The position numbers and the translations under genes are program-made. 64,000 nucleotides of DNA from Blakeslea trispora (taxonomy: Eukaryota; Mucoromycota; Mucoromycetes; Mucorales; Choanephoraceae): assembly GCA_025331445.1 (NCBI GenBank), contig JAIWNE010000047.1:124001-188000 (forward strand), read 5' to 3'. Shown here one piece after another: positions 38,467 through 50,357 of the stretch. How positions within the stretch are numbered: position 1 is the first letter of the stretch; every line of letters begins with the position of its first letter. Under the pieces are notes generated by a model that saw only the letters and a program-made list of their open reading frames with translations, made no database searches and had not been told where the DNA came from.

Positions 38467-39721
38467 ATGGCCAACGCTTTATTCAATGCCTCTTCTATCA
38501 AATTCCTGAATTCTCTTCAGGACAACATTTGTACCTTTAAAAGCAAAATGCGCAAGGACAATGAACAAGAAGAAGCTTCGTCTGTAACATTACAGGTTAC
38601 TTTACCTTCCGAGACTACTGAACAACCTTGTGGCAATTCACTTGCTGTGCCTATCGACATCCCTGGATCTTATTCACATAAATCATTAGAGAATGAAGGT
38701 GAGATGAGTTTAATTACATTAATGGCGCATGAGCTAACATGAGAAAAAAAAAATTAAAGCACTATTTGCTTCAACAGATGTCGGTTACCAAGGCTCCCCT
38801 TTATCTGGTATCCTTGACTACCAGTTTTCTTCTTGTCTAAATACGGATGACCTTACAATTAATTTTGATAGCTTGGCTGTAAAGTCGCCTAGCAACTCGT
38901 TTCATCATGGTCAACAGATACCTAGCCCTGTCCAGGTTGGCAGTCCAATATCACCAAATCAACTTTATACCAACAACTTTATTTCAAGCAGCTATTCTTC
39001 TTATACATCCAACCCTTACTACCCTGCATCACCTTCTTTTGTTGGTAGTCCAGCTTCTCATTTTGTTGGCAGTCCAGCTATGCACTCTCAGTTCTTGACT
39101 GAGCATGCGTCACCTTCCTCTTTTCAACTCACTTGCTACCTCTCTCCTCCACCTTCTGCCGCCAACACAACTAAATATCAATCTCCATCTGTTGCCAATA
39201 GTCCATCTTCGGCAAGTAGTTATATGCTACAACAACAATTCTTGTTTCCTCCACCAAACACATTTTCACGCTCTGCTTCACCTGTACCTGATGATGTCGT
39301 CTTGACTACCTCTGAAGTTAACGATTACATCAATTCACCCAACCTCTCACACTCTTCCTTGAACGGTGACATACCCATTTCTGATTTCTTTCAATCACCT
39401 TCTGTTTTGAACACAACACAAACAGATGACTTGGAGCTATTTCCGTCTGTTGTGCAACCTGCATCATCGCCACATACACAGCCACGCCTTAAAAATGAGC
39501 AGTCCAAGAAAACAGGACGAAAAGGAAAAATTCACCAATGCCCTCATTGTCAACATACTAGCAATCGTGCCAACAACATGAAAGAGCACATCCTAATTCA
39601 TGATCCAAATCGCCCAAAGTCACATGTTTGTAAAATTTGCAGCAGGGCATTTGCCCGCAAACATGATATGAATCGACATTATATTTCCTGCAAAAGAAAT
39701 CAACAGAAACATGGCAAGTAA
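38467..39721 (+). CDS. C2H2 zinc-finger transcription factor
   Basis: Exons 38467-38698 and 38778-39721 give 391 residues. Two C2H2 fingers lie at the C-terminus (about residues 328-385): CPHCQHTSNRANNMKEHILIH and CKICSRAFARKHDMNRHYISC. The second ends with Cys rather than His. They are linked by DPNRPKSHV and preceded by a basic stretch (KKTGRKGKIH). The rest is rich in Ser, Pro, Asn and Tyr with repeated FVGSPA/VGSP units, resembling a low-complexity activation region. A nuclear DNA-binding role is established for the finger type; targets are unknown. The long homopolymer T tract just upstream (38424-38450) is part of the leader. Confidence 0.88.
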
Positions 39722-40352
39722 AAGATTGCTTCCTCTTAGATAGTATATTAGACAACGTTAGAACATTTCATAATGTATATTTATTCTTTTTATATTTATT
39801 GTTGTACATCATGTAAATACAGTATATCAACTTGGCCATTTAGCATGATTGTTAAATTGCTTCAACTTTTAGAAAATAAATTTAGACCAGAAAACAAGCA
39901 TGTATCCCAATAAATAACATAGAATACAAAAAGAGATAACCACAAAAGAATAGTAGAGCAATACAGTGTTATTTATTATAAGGTCTTTCAGATCATTCAA
40001 AAGGATGACCCCATTGGAAGTGGTGCACAGTCTCTTTTTTCATTGTTGTACTTTATATTCATCAAGATTTCACACTTTGTCTAATTTTGATGCCCTTCAA
40101 AATTATTGTGTCATTAGATCCATCCTAACTTGCTTAACTTTCTCATTACCAAACCCCTAGACTCGTTCGTAAATTCCTTTGTATTTATCCACATTTCTAA
40201 TTTGGATTTTCCAAAACCAACATCAAAATAGTGTAGAAAAATAAACATTTTATGTAACTTAAGGACCAAGACGGAGATACCGGAAATTCTATAAATGGTC
40301 ATGTTGTCTCCCTTCTCTTGCCCGACAGTTAAATGGATTGAAGATTGACTGT
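39722..40352. other. Intergenic, convergent 3' ends
   Basis: Between the zinc-finger gene and APC8. Only short spurious frames are present and no gene is seen. Confidence 0.5.
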
Positions 40353-42459
40353 CTATTTTGTTCCAGATGCAATTCGGTCTAACATATGCCTTGCCTTTTC
40401 GTGATACTAAATGTATAAAATGTTTAATGAAAATGCATCACTACAATCATAAAATAATACAGATATAGCTTACCGGGTATTTTGCGTTCAAAGCCACTTG
40501 GGCATATTCTTCTGCCTCGTGGATTCTGTTTTTGGATAGGGAATGATGTGCCAACTTCAAACTGATATCTGCAATTTCTTCTGTCACAACCTGTTATGAA
40601 AGCAAATAAGTATAAAGCAATAGCAATGTAGTCATCTTGTGTTCTCTTTTACTTCTTTGTTTGCCTTTTGCCAAATGGCTTGATAAAAAGCTATTGCAAT
40701 GTCCATCTTGCCTATTTTCTCAAGGATTTGTGCTGTTGTGATACTTGCTGTTAACTTGCCTGCAATATCGCATTGTGCAGCTCGTTCTAAGCAGAGTTGA
40801 TGCTCGTTTGGGTGGTCCATGGAGCCATAACAATTGGCAAGTGCAATCCACATACGCTCATCATTTGGTCTTAATTCAGTCGCTTTCTGGTAATGATAGA
40901 GTGCGTCATAGTAGAGTCGCATGACCTCGTATGCTTGGCCAAGACCATACCAGGCACGATAATCTTGAGAGTTAGCACCAATGGCTCTTCGGTAGCATTC
41001 GATAGCTGCACCTGGGTTTTTGAGTTCAATATAGTCATGACCCAAGAGGGTCCAAGCAAGGTGATAACCTCGATCCAGCTTGAGGGCTCGCTTAAAATAT
41101 TCAACAGATTGAGGCATGTCTCCTTTCAGACTATAATAATTGGCTAAAAGTTGTATCTGCAATGTTAACAATGTCTATACATGTCAAGAAAAAAAAGAAA
41201 ACATTACATCCTACCTATTACATTACACGTCTCCGGTCTATATTTGTCTATCTTTGCACATTCAAGTGCAAGTACAGAAAGTTTATCGATAGAGTTAAGT
41301 AGGTATAGTAAATTTGAAAATACGTCCATGTCTTCAAGCCTTGATGGGAATGTCTTGTGAAGTTCTTCAAAAAAGACAGAAGACTCATTGTAATCTAGAA
41401 AAGAAGTCAATTCTCTAAATCAATTCTTACTCAAATGTACTTACATTGTGCATCATAAAAGTAAACTGCCCATTGAGATAATACGTACGCGCTCTTTGGA
41501 AAATATGTAGTCAAGGGATCCATAAGTTCCTCAAAAGTAGATCCTGGTTGGTAGATGTTTGTACAGAGCTTAGCCAGGAAGAAATCCTTCATAATATTGT
41601 TCTTGAATTCTCGATTTAAAATTGACTGAAGGTCCAAAAACATTTTTGTGTTTTTGACAAGTGAACCTAATTCCAACCAAGCTGACCAATTGTATGGGTA
41701 TTTCTGAACAGATTGTAAAAGTACTCGAGCAGCTTGATCAGGCACTTTGCGTCGATTTAATACTATACCGTATCTATATGATAGTTTAGAAATCTGTAAT
41801 TCTTTCATATCAGTATTAATTGCACACACACAAGTACAAACCAAATGCGTCTAGCTGTTCTCTTGCATAATCTTCTGCAAGCTCTTTATAAATGTGTCCT
41901 AATTCCAAGTTCTCGGTCTTTGTATCTTCGGTCACTCCCAAGATCTCTTGGCTTAGCTCTTCTTTGTTCTTTTCTCCTGCCTGATGTTAAACAGTTAAAC
42001 CAATTCAAACATCTTTGTTGCAGTTCATGGGCATTACCAAATATTTTGTATAGAGTCTTAGAAAATAAAGTTTTGGCGATTTAGAGTCGCCCAACACATC
42101 TTTGACACTATCAAATTGACGCATTTGGAATAATGATTTGGCGTATTGGTATATATTGTATTCGTGCTCTGATAGAGGAGGTATGCTTGCTTCGTAAGGA
42201 ATATTATAAGGTGAAATCGTTTGGAGATGAATATCGTTTTGAGTGAAAGGAACTCGGCTATCAAGAAGGTCACTTCTTATGCCTGAAAGTAGCTCAGCTG
42301 CCCTACATGGATAGAGTATGAGCAACCCTCTTGTGTTACATAAAGTTGCTTCTACACTGACCATTTTGCAGACTCATGTAGACATCTCTCAGAGCAAACA
42401 ATGACAGATTGTTGCAAGTGAACCTTAAACTGTCTTATCGATTCATCTGTAAGGATCAT
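40353..42459 (-). CDS. CDC23: Anaphase-promoting complex subunit 8 (Cdc23)
   Basis: Eight exons on the minus strand: 42362-42459, 42038-42302, 41838-41980, 41445-41773, 41215-41394, 40653-41143, 40474-40590 and 40353-40406. They give about 558 residues. Signatures match APC8: LYGIVLNRRK with WSAWLELGSL, EDMDVFSNLLYLLNS, KYRPETCNVIANYYSLKGD, AWTLLGHDYIELKNPGAAIECYRRAI, DYRAWYGLGQAYEV and LRPNDERMWIALANCYG. The protein is a stack of TPR repeats and is a scaffold subunit of the anaphase-promoting ubiquitin ligase controlling mitotic exit. The start at 42459 (MILTDESIRQ) was chosen because upstream in-frame sequence is not conserved-looking. Exon 3 uses donor GTACTT and exon 6 an acceptor inside an apparent open frame, both forced by phase and similarity. 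It is divergent from eL36 with 264 nt between start codons. Confidence 0.93.
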
Positions 42460-42572
42460 GATAGAATAAAGATAAAAAAACCAAAGGGAACGCGCTTTGT
42501 AATGCAAAGTTTGGTTAAACAAAGAAATTTCAGGATACAAAGAAAATGACTCGGCTCGGACTGAATCAGGCA

Positions 42573-42579
42573 TCCGGAC
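42573..42579. promoter_or_regulatory. TCCGGAC element in the APC8/eL36 divergent promoter
   Basis: Third exact copy of the 7-mer found upstream of eL14 and P0. It lies 145 nt upstream of the eL36 start codon and within about 115 nt of the APC8 start. Function is inferred. Confidence 0.4.
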
Positions 42580-42723
42580 TTTAAATATCTTGACGAAAGA
42601 AGAGACTTGGATATGGCAACTATGGTGGGAGGCGAACTTGGAGCGGGCGGGATCTGGGGTGAATAACGTTTGACGAAAGGCAAACATCCAGTTGAATCTT
42701 CCTCTCTTTAATCCGTTATCGAA

Positions 42724-43496
42724 ATGGCTGCTTCAGGAATCGCTGTTGGCATTAACAAAGGTCACATCGTCACTCGTCGTGAACTCAAGGCTAAGCCCTC
42801 TAACAAGATTGGTGTATGTATTTAATCCATTTAATGGATGGATTGATCTTTCGATGCTTGCTATTTTTTTTTGTGTGTGTGTTTCTTGTCATGTCACGCT
42901 AAGTTGGATCAATCGACAACATGATCCAACCTTTTCTCAAAAACAACAATAGAGTACATGCATAGACATCCTGTTTGGATCGAGAAAGAGAAGCACTATA
43001 GTGTTGCTTGACTGACTTGGAAGCAAAGATGCGATGAGATACCACAGCCAAACAGCAACATGGCATAAACACCGAATAGCAATAGTCCAGGCAACAGAGT
43101 AGAAAATCGAGAAGAGGAAGAGAGACAAGAGACACCACAAGATTAAAGATTATAGCAATGCTGAAAGGCAATTTTTCGTGTATTATTATTCTTAAGAAAC
43201 TAATTTTTTTTCTTTTTACAGGCTTCTTCCAAGCGTACCACCTTCGTCCGTGGTGTCATCCGTGAAGTTGCTGGTTTCGCTCCCTACGAACGTCGTCTTA
43301 TGGAATTGATCAAGAACTCCAAGGACAAGCGTGCCAAGAAGCTCTGTAAGGCTAAGGTAAATATAAAACCAAATATGACTTTAGATACAAAGGCTAAACC
43401 ATCGGATTTCTTTTCTAATAGCTCGGTACTTTCCTCCGTGCCAAGAAGAAGCTCGAAGAACTCACTTCTGCCGTTGCTGCTTCTCGTCGTCACTAA
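42724..43496 (+). CDS. RPL36: 60S ribosomal protein eL36
   Basis: Exons 42724-42813, 43222-43356 and 43422-43496 give 99 residues, the usual eL36 length. The N-terminus [10 protein letters not shown], the core [23 protein letters not shown] and the tail [21 protein letters not shown] identify it. It is a structural protein of the cytosolic large subunit. The first intron (408 nt) is five to seven times longer than most introns here and contains a 9-bp perfect inverted repeat. Codon use is strongly biased. It shares its upstream region with divergent APC8. Confidence 0.98.
42903..42930 (+). ncRNA. Hairpin in the long first intron of eL36, possible snoRNA part
   Basis: GTTGGATCA and TGATCCAAC form a perfect 9-bp stem with a 10-nt loop. 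Ribosomal-protein introns commonly host snoRNAs in fungi, but I could not define convincing box C/D or H/ACA elements, so this is a structural observation only. Confidence 0.2.
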
Positions 43497-43615
43497 ACAT
43501 CTTGACTAAAGAAACAGAAAAAAAAAGCTCATAAAGATTCTTTTACACAATAAATTTATCTTTTTAACAAAAAGAGAGAGATCAATACTTTATTTGTTTT
43601 ATGTGTAATCATCGT

Positions 43616-44467
43616 TTATGAACAGACATATTTGTCTATGAGCTGGCTTATCTGATGCCAATTATCTACACGGTATAAAGTTTTCTTGGTGCAAAGGTCT
43701 TCTTCCACTCTGTAACCTAGGCTCTCGAGACAGGATAGTAGGCTTTTATTCCTACCAATAATGATACCTATCTCTGCTTTCACTAGCTTATAGATTTAGA
43801 AAAGATGGAGAGAAAGGAATGGGGTTTTTTGTTGGCTGTCTGTCTTACCTAATGCTTCAATGTCACCTAGCGAATCACCAACAAAAATCACTTTTCGATC
43901 CAACATTTCAACAATTTGTTGCTTGTCTTTAGCTGTTAAAATATTAGACATGATTTCACCCGTGCAAAGCTGCTGATGATCGAAGACTAGATCGTTGCTG
44001 TAGATATGCTCCTTTTCAATCCCAAGCGTGTACAGAAAACCTTGAATCCAATCGCTGGACCAATTGAGCGAAACGATTCGAACATTCTGTTTTATTGGTT
44101 TCAGGGCATCAATTACATTTGGCTGGAGATAGCTTTGGCTTAACTGTTTACCTTGGTCAAACAGCTCTTGTCTTGTTAAACCTCGAAATACCTTGTGTTG
44201 GCTCACACGAGCTAGGGAAGCCTCCTCAACTGCTCGATACGCATCTAACTGAGTCAGATATGTTTTGAGGTCGCTTGTAGCTTCAGGTTGTTTTATTTTT
44301 TGATAATCCTCAAGATATTTATCTACAAAATATGACCAAGGTTTTGAACAGAACCCTTTTGACAGACCAAATTGACCAAGAAGAGCAATTGTGTCTCTTG
44401 TAGTGATTGTCTGATCAAAATCTATCAGTACAAGTGGCGACATAAAAGCGCGTTTTAAGGAAGCCAT
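43616..44467 (-). CDS. HAD-superfamily phosphatase
   Basis: Exons 43849-44467 and 43616-43782 (complement) give 261 residues from the ATG at 44467. In-frame ATGs at 44521 and 44443 are alternatives, the latter starting MSPLVLIDFD. HAD motif I is LIDFDQTITTRDT (both Asp present), motif II is RIVSLNWSSDW, and motif IV is KVIFVGDSLGDIEAL. A C-terminal AEIGIIIG strand follows. The spacing with a helical cap between motifs I and II resembles small phosphomonoesterases of the phosphoserine phosphatase/pyridoxal phosphatase type. The substrate is unknown. It converges on eL36, with 119 nt between stop codons. Confidence 0.82.
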
Positions 44468-45144
44468 ATAGAAACTATGACAAAAATGAAAAAGGAAACA
44501 AAAAAAAAGTGAAAGAGCCAATCAAATAGCAAGAAAAGTATCTACCTGTTGATGTAACAGAGCTGATTGAAGATAAACTAAATAAGAAAAAAAAAAAACT
44601 TCTCCTTTTTTCAGGTACTGTGTACATAAGGAATTCATCAACCAAAACTTATGATTACGAACCTGATATTATCTCTCAATAAAAAGCAGAACTAAACAGG
44701 CAATGGCTTTCTTGTCTATCAGTTTGAACACATTCTTTTGAGAAGTAAAGGTAAAAAATGATTGATGTATTTGAATGTTAGCGACACAATTGCTATAAAC
44801 AAAGGCATGTCAATGTGATAGATAGTGCCGTATGACACAATACATTGCAGTAAGGGTCGTCTCGACATGTAAACATGTGTGGCAAGCTGATTTTTGTCGA
44901 AACACATACAATTTGTATGACAGTTATCAGTCGACTAGAAATAGTTGGGGTAGAGAGAAGTGGATTACAGTCATCTTCATATGAATAAGTTTTCTTTGAA
45001 CTTCTTTTTTGGCTGTTATTGCTGTATCACTTTCACGTGCAGACTGATTTATTTTTATTTTTGAGATAAAAAAAACCTGATAGCCTTTCTCTTCTTCTTT
45101 TTCTTCTATCTTCTAGTTTTCGTCCTTTTCGCCTTCCTTATACA
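44468..45144. other. Divergent intergenic region
   Basis: Promoters of the HAD phosphatase (-) and the MIT-domain gene (+). T/C-rich tracts precede the MIT gene (45085-45135). No gene is seen. Confidence 0.5.
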
Positions 45145-46162
45145 ATGACAGCATTTGTTTCGAAAATGTTGTTACAGACAGACAAAATCCCTATTCTTCA
45201 TCATGCTAGTGCCTGGTTACCAGGCAACAGTAACAACGAAAAGCCATCAGAGGAGTATGAATGTCCTCCAACTATACCCCGATACTCAATTTCGCCGCCT
45301 TCATATGAAAATGTTGTTCAAGAAAAACTTGAAAACAGTCGATTTGGCAATACTCTATCAACCATTTGGAAACGTGCTTCATTTTCATCTGCCTATATAC
45401 AAGAAGAAAGACCCACACCAGAATGCTCAAAGGAGATGTTGATTGACAAAAAACAAATAGATCATGCAGCCACTTTGATTAACGTTGCTACCGACATGAA
45501 CAACTCTGGCCATCAACAGATGGCTATTGATCTTTATATAATGGGACTAGATAAATTGATTGATGCTCTGCCATGTAAGTCTATCGTCAAAAAGAAAAAA
45601 GAAGAAATACTTTATGTCTAACTTTATATAATCCGTTAGTGGAAGCCAGTCCTACTGTCAAGTCATCACTCGAAAGAAAATTGATAGAAATACAAGAGCG
45701 TCATCAGCTCAATCTCTCTACCCAGCAACAGCTAGAAGAAAAAGCGGATGATCCAGCTCAAACTCAGATGGCTCATTTAGTTGTGCAAGCTGCTATTCTT
45801 GGTGCTATTGCCTTGAAAAAGAGCCCTATTCCCGGTAAATACATGAATTCCGATCTACACATTTTAGCTGTAAGCTCATATTTGCTCTTATAGATGCTGT
45901 CACTAATGTGGTAAACTTCGCTGCAGTAAGTGTTCAATCCATGGACCAAAAGCATCAAATCCGCAAGCGCACTTGGGATTTCATTGCTTCTGGTGTAACC
46001 AAGGCTATAGAAGTGGATCGCCAATATGAAATTCATCAGATGGTAACTGGTGCTGTTCGCACAGGCCTCACTGCCTTTGTTAAAGCAGGTATGGCTTATG
46101 CTGAAACTCCAGGCCCTGGAGGAGAATCGCAACTGAAAGGAAAAAGGGGATCTGTTTTCTAA
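45145..46162 (+). CDS. MIT-domain protein
   Basis: Exons 45145-45574, 45640-45834 and 45894-46162 give 297 residues. A MIT-like three-helix segment lies at about residues 107-143, extended over the intron (DHAATLINVATDMNNSGHQQMAIDLYIMGLDKLIDAL) and seen as the alternating A/L/Y pattern of MIT helices. The N-terminus is Pro-rich and contains PPSYENV (a PPxY motif, a possible Nedd4/Rsp5 ligand). The C-terminal part is Ala/Val-rich with amphipathic helices and ends GPGGESQLKGKRGSVF. MIT domains bind ESCRT-III tails, so an endosomal role is likely but inferred. There is no ATPase or kinase domain, unlike Vps4 or ULK. Confidence 0.72.
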
Positions 46163-47199
46163 AAACAAAAAAGAAAACAAACAAACCGAGCATTAGTCAG
46201 TCTTTCTCTTTCATAAATAAAAACATAAACACGGAAAGGGAAATATAAACCTTTTTTTTTTTTTTGGAAAAAAAAAGTTTAAAGTTCCCAAAATCACAGA
46301 ATTTTCTCCTTCTTTCCATTAATTGATTTCTTGTCATATGAACTGTGAATAGCATGATCAAAAGCGTTTTTAATATATTTAGCGCTTCTTGTATAAGACA
46401 AACGGGGAAAACAACGCCATTTCATACTTCTTTTTAATACAGAACCGTGCAGATCGTTATACTTGATTTCAAGATTTTGCTATTAAGCCCTTGTGTTTGT
46501 GTGAGGAACATATTGCACATATTTATCAAACGTTATTAAAGTTTTAATCAATTTTCACCCTACAAATTATCAGGTTGACTGAATCTTCTTTTTCATTTCA
46601 AATCAAGGAGTTAGCCCGAGGTGAAAACAGCTTTATAGTTCAAATTAAGTGTTTGCTTAATGGTGCTATCAAAAAGAGAAAAACGTCAAATCTTTGCCTT
46701 CATCATTCTTCTTTCTTTTTATTGTTAGCAGAAATAGCCGTGTAAATCTCTAGATGGTTTAGACAGGCAATGATGCTTTTCCAATATAAAAAAAAAGGGG
46801 AAGCGCTTATAAATGAGCTTTTTAGTCTAACAAGATCTTGCTGCTCAGAAGAAGAGAGATGGTGTGTCTTTTACTAAATTGCTACATCTAGTCATTACCC
46901 AAACACTTTTGTAATTTTTTTTTGAAGAGTGCACGCTCCCAATAAAGACAGGTTTTGTTGCATTTGATTTGTTACTTTTCAGAATTTGATTATTCCGATT
47001 TGTTCTGAAACAGTTTCTTGGCTACTGGAAGGAATTAAGGGCTCAAAAATCAATGGCCATCATTCTGGCGTTACACAAGACATGACAATAGCGATTAGAC
47101 CATCAGACTAGAACCTTTGGTTTTCCCTACTTTTGTTTATTTATTTCTTTCTTTCTTCTCTCTTTTTCTTTTTTTTTCCAACAACAAAAAACATACAAC
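46163..47199. other. Intergenic
   Basis: AT-rich with homopolymers (46252-46277) and a T/C-rich leader before 47200. No gene is seen. Confidence 0.5.
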
Positions 47200-47799
47200 A
47201 TGCCTATCTCGCTTGGAAGAAGCAATACTACTATAAAAGAGGAAAAGCCAAAACTAAAAAGATCATCTACTTTGAGCTCACGAATGAAAAGCTTTGGCTC
47301 TAAACTTGTGCGAAGTAGCAGTTATCGTATCAGTCATCAGAATACCAAAGTTGACAGTACAATACCTATCCCAGCTTTACCTTCTTCAGATTCATCACTA
47401 AAGTCTTCCACTGATGACTCAGAGGAAGAACAAGTTGTTACGCCAACCAGCTGCACATTTCCACTTCATGATGACGATAAACATACAATGGTCACACCAA
47501 GCTCCTATGTCAATCATATCACTGCTGCAGTGTCTGTATCACCTGAGCTCCAGTCAAGCAAAACAAACGAATTAGCAGACAAGACAGACGAAGAAGAAGA
47601 AGATTTTGCCTCTTGTTCTACTGATCATACCTTCTTTGCTGAAGAAATAAAGGAAACGCCTATATCTACAGTATCGCTGGTTCGATACCATGTTGCCAGT
47701 GCCTTTAAACAAATAGACCAAGAAATCGAGCAGGAATTCGACTTATCTTATCAACAGATGATAGAGTCCATCTATGCTTCTCCCCGTTATGTTCTTTGA
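47200..47799 (+). CDS. Ser/Thr-rich protein of unknown function
   Basis: A single-exon frame of 199 residues. The N-terminal third is basic and Ser-rich (KLKRSSTLSSRMKSFGSKLVRSSSYR) with several RxxS sites. The middle is acidic (TDDSEEEQ, TDEEEEDFAS). The C-terminal 45 residues are predicted helical (YHVASAFKQIDQEIEQEFDL). No transmembrane segment and no recognised domain. A 60-nt T/C-rich leader followed by CAACAACAAAAAACATACAAC just before the ATG is typical for expressed genes here. Disordered, probably phosphorylated; function unknown. Confidence 0.65.
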   Translation: MPISLGRSNTTIKEEKPKLKRSSTLSSRMKSFGSKLVRSSSYRISHQNTKVDSTIPIPALPSSDSSLKSSTDDSEEEQVVTPTSCTFPLHDDDKHTMVTPSSYVNHITAAVSVSPELQSSKTNELADKTDEEEEDFASCSTDHTFFAEEIKETPISTVSLVRYHVASAFKQIDQEIEQEFDLSYQQMIESIYASPRYVL

Positions 47800-49016
47800 A
47801 TCTTACGAAAAATAAACCACCAAGCTTTTCTTTTAGAGAAAGAAATACTTGTAAATTGCATTACTTTTCTTTCCGCTTATTTGATTTCAAAAAAAATAAT
47901 AGTAATCATAATAGTCAACAGAGCACCTTTTTTCTCTAAATAAACAAAGATTTTAGTTTGCTTTTATTTTTTATGTTTATCAAACACTTGCAGTTAGAAG
48001 GATTACATTTGCGTTATACAAGCCGCACTAAAGAATACCTGTTCAAGTATAAAAATGCTTTTTGTCGTCACTATTTATTTGATGACTCAAGGTGTAGCAT
48101 ACGGCTACACTAGAATACCAAGACATTCAAAATCTGTTATTTGAAAAATCATATGTGTGTATTGTGTTTTGAGTTTATGTATTATTTATAGCTTTCAAAA
48201 ACAACTTGTCTGTATAAATAAGCTTGGACTGCTTAGTCAGTTTCTACAGTTTTTCTTGAAGAGAGTAAGTTTCCATTATAAATATAATAAAACAGAAACA
48301 ATCATTTGCTCATTTATATCTGTCGAAAGAAGAACAGGACTTTTGTGTATTTTTCTTGTTCTGGGTTATTACTGTCAACAAAGAGTGGCTTCTTTTTTAG
48401 AAGCATTTTTTGTTGTATAGGGCGTATCAAATTCGCTTATGAAGGTAACGACAGATGAATCAAAGTCTCGTCTTGTTTTTCAGCTAGTCTAGCAAAGGTC
48501 CTGTTTTTGTTTTGTCTCTGTTACAGTCGAAAGAACAAGAAAAAATGGCTTTGTTTGTTTGTGTTTGTTTCATGAAAGGAAACCCTAGGAAAAGTATACA
48601 GAAGGCTTTTATGGTAATGGAGAATGTAACACATTATTGCTAGTGCTAAAATCATGTTGCCCTTTTCACAACATAACTAGTCAAGGAAAGTGAATATGAG
48701 TTTGATTTTCCAGCTGACATTTATGACTTGTAGTTTAGTGTTTTTTATGTACTTGCTCTGCTGACTTGTAGTGTAAGCCAATCTCAAGTTTCTTCGCCCC
48801 GAGAAGGCAATATCGGCTCTTCATATTGTTGAACAATGTATCCTCAGTCTGCATGCTGTTTTTATGTTTGTAGTGACTAAGTGTGTCAAAAATTTCGCCA
48901 TATGTAGAATTGAGTTTTGTTAAAAAAATTATGTAAATATTAAAGCGCGTACAAAACGAATTCGTCATTTCTCTTTTTCTCTTTTTCTTTTCATTAAGCA
49001 ATAATTATCGCATAAT
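47800..49016. other. Intergenic
   Basis: Nothing beyond short random frames is seen. Confidence 0.5.
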
Positions 49017-50306
49017 ATGGCAAGCGATTTGGACACGCTTGTAGGCATGGGATTTTCCCTCAATAAAGTGTAATTGATATATATTCCCCTCTTTTTATAT
49101 ATGTCTGTATAGCTTACATATCATTATTTGTTCATGGAATTAGAAAGAAAGCTATCAAAGCAACAAGTGGTGCAGGACTTCAGCCTGCTATGGATTGGTA
49201 ATACATCCTTTATACATAATGAGGAGATTCATTCAGTTAAATTTGTCAAATAAATAAAGGCTGTTAGAACATCCTGAAGTATCCGACGAACCCGAAGAAG
49301 AAACAGCTCCACAATCATTATCAAACACAACAGGTACTGAAAATCAACAACAACAACAACAACAAGAAGGTAGAGACCGAATCTGTGAAAAATAGAGAAA
49401 CATATGCTAATCATGAAGCTAAATATTAGGTGAAATTAAAGAAGGCGAACAAACAGCTCAAAGTTTAATTTGTAACGATTGTCAAAAGCTTTTTCGTGAT
49501 GCTACTGGTGCCGAATTACACGCTACTCGTACTGGTCACCAAAATTTTGCAGAAAGTACAGAGGCAATTAAGCCATTAACAGAAGAAGAAAAGAAACAAA
49601 AGCTAGCAGAGTTGAAGGCACGCATGGCTGCTAAACGATCTGCTCGTGAACATCAAGAAGCAGAGGATAAGAAGCAAGCAGAAAAAATCAGAAGAAAACA
49701 AGGTCAGGATCTTACTAATGTAAAGGAGGCTTTGGAAGCCAAAGAAATTCAGAAGGCTTTGGAAAAAAAAAAGAGAGAGAAGGAAGAAGAAAAGCTTGCA
49801 AAGGCAAGAGTGAAGGCACAAATTGAGCAGGACAAAAAAGATCGTGCAGCTAAAGTATGGCTTCTCAAAAGGAAACAAGTATTCTATGCTAACACTTTTA
49901 CATCTATCTCTTTCAGAAAGAAGCAGCCAAAAATAACCAACAACAGCAAGTTGTAGCTGAACCGGTTAACACAACTGCTCAACCTTCTGTCAAAAAAGAA
50001 TATACTGAAACAAGGCTTCAGGTAAAGATAAAATGAAATTGAATGAACTAACATAATTAAAATAAATCATTTCCATATTTTTTTTATCAGATTCGTGCTC
50101 CTGGATCAGCACCAATAACACATACGTTTGATGTCTCTGCAACTTTGCAAGATGTTTATGCTTACTTGCAAACACAAGGATGTAATAGTCCATTCACATT
50201 GTCTACTACATTTCCCAGAAAGACATTTAGTGCTCAAGATCAACCAAAAACACTAAAGGAATTAGACTTAGTACCATCAGCTGCACTTGCATTGGCATAC
50301 GTTTAA
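49017..50306 (+). CDS. UBA-zinc finger-UBX protein (UBXN1-like)
   Basis: Exons 49017-49069, 49144-49197, 49260-49369, 49430-49854, 49917-50021 and 50091-50306 give 320 residues. The N-terminal UBA domain (about 1-40) reads DTLVGMGFSLNK...GLQPAMDWLLEH. A short polyQ follows. A C2H2-like zinc finger (LICNDCQKLFRDATGAELHATRTGH, its Cys and His all present) comes at about residues 81-105, then a long charged coiled coil (about 125-215) and a C-terminal UBX domain (about 250-320) with the FPRK turn. UBA binds ubiquitin and UBX binds Cdc48/p97, so it is a probable Cdc48 cofactor. It ends 51 nt from the stop of the convergent Ssh4-type gene. Confidence 0.92.
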
Positions 50307-50357
50307 GCAATACTGACAAAAAGAAAAAAAAAGAAAATAAACATCAAGTTCATTCTT

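Noticed and set aside
42899..43171. 90-codon minus-strand frame in the eL36 intron
   Set aside because: Lies wholly inside an intron, is Cys/Leu-rich without domain features and has no splice context.
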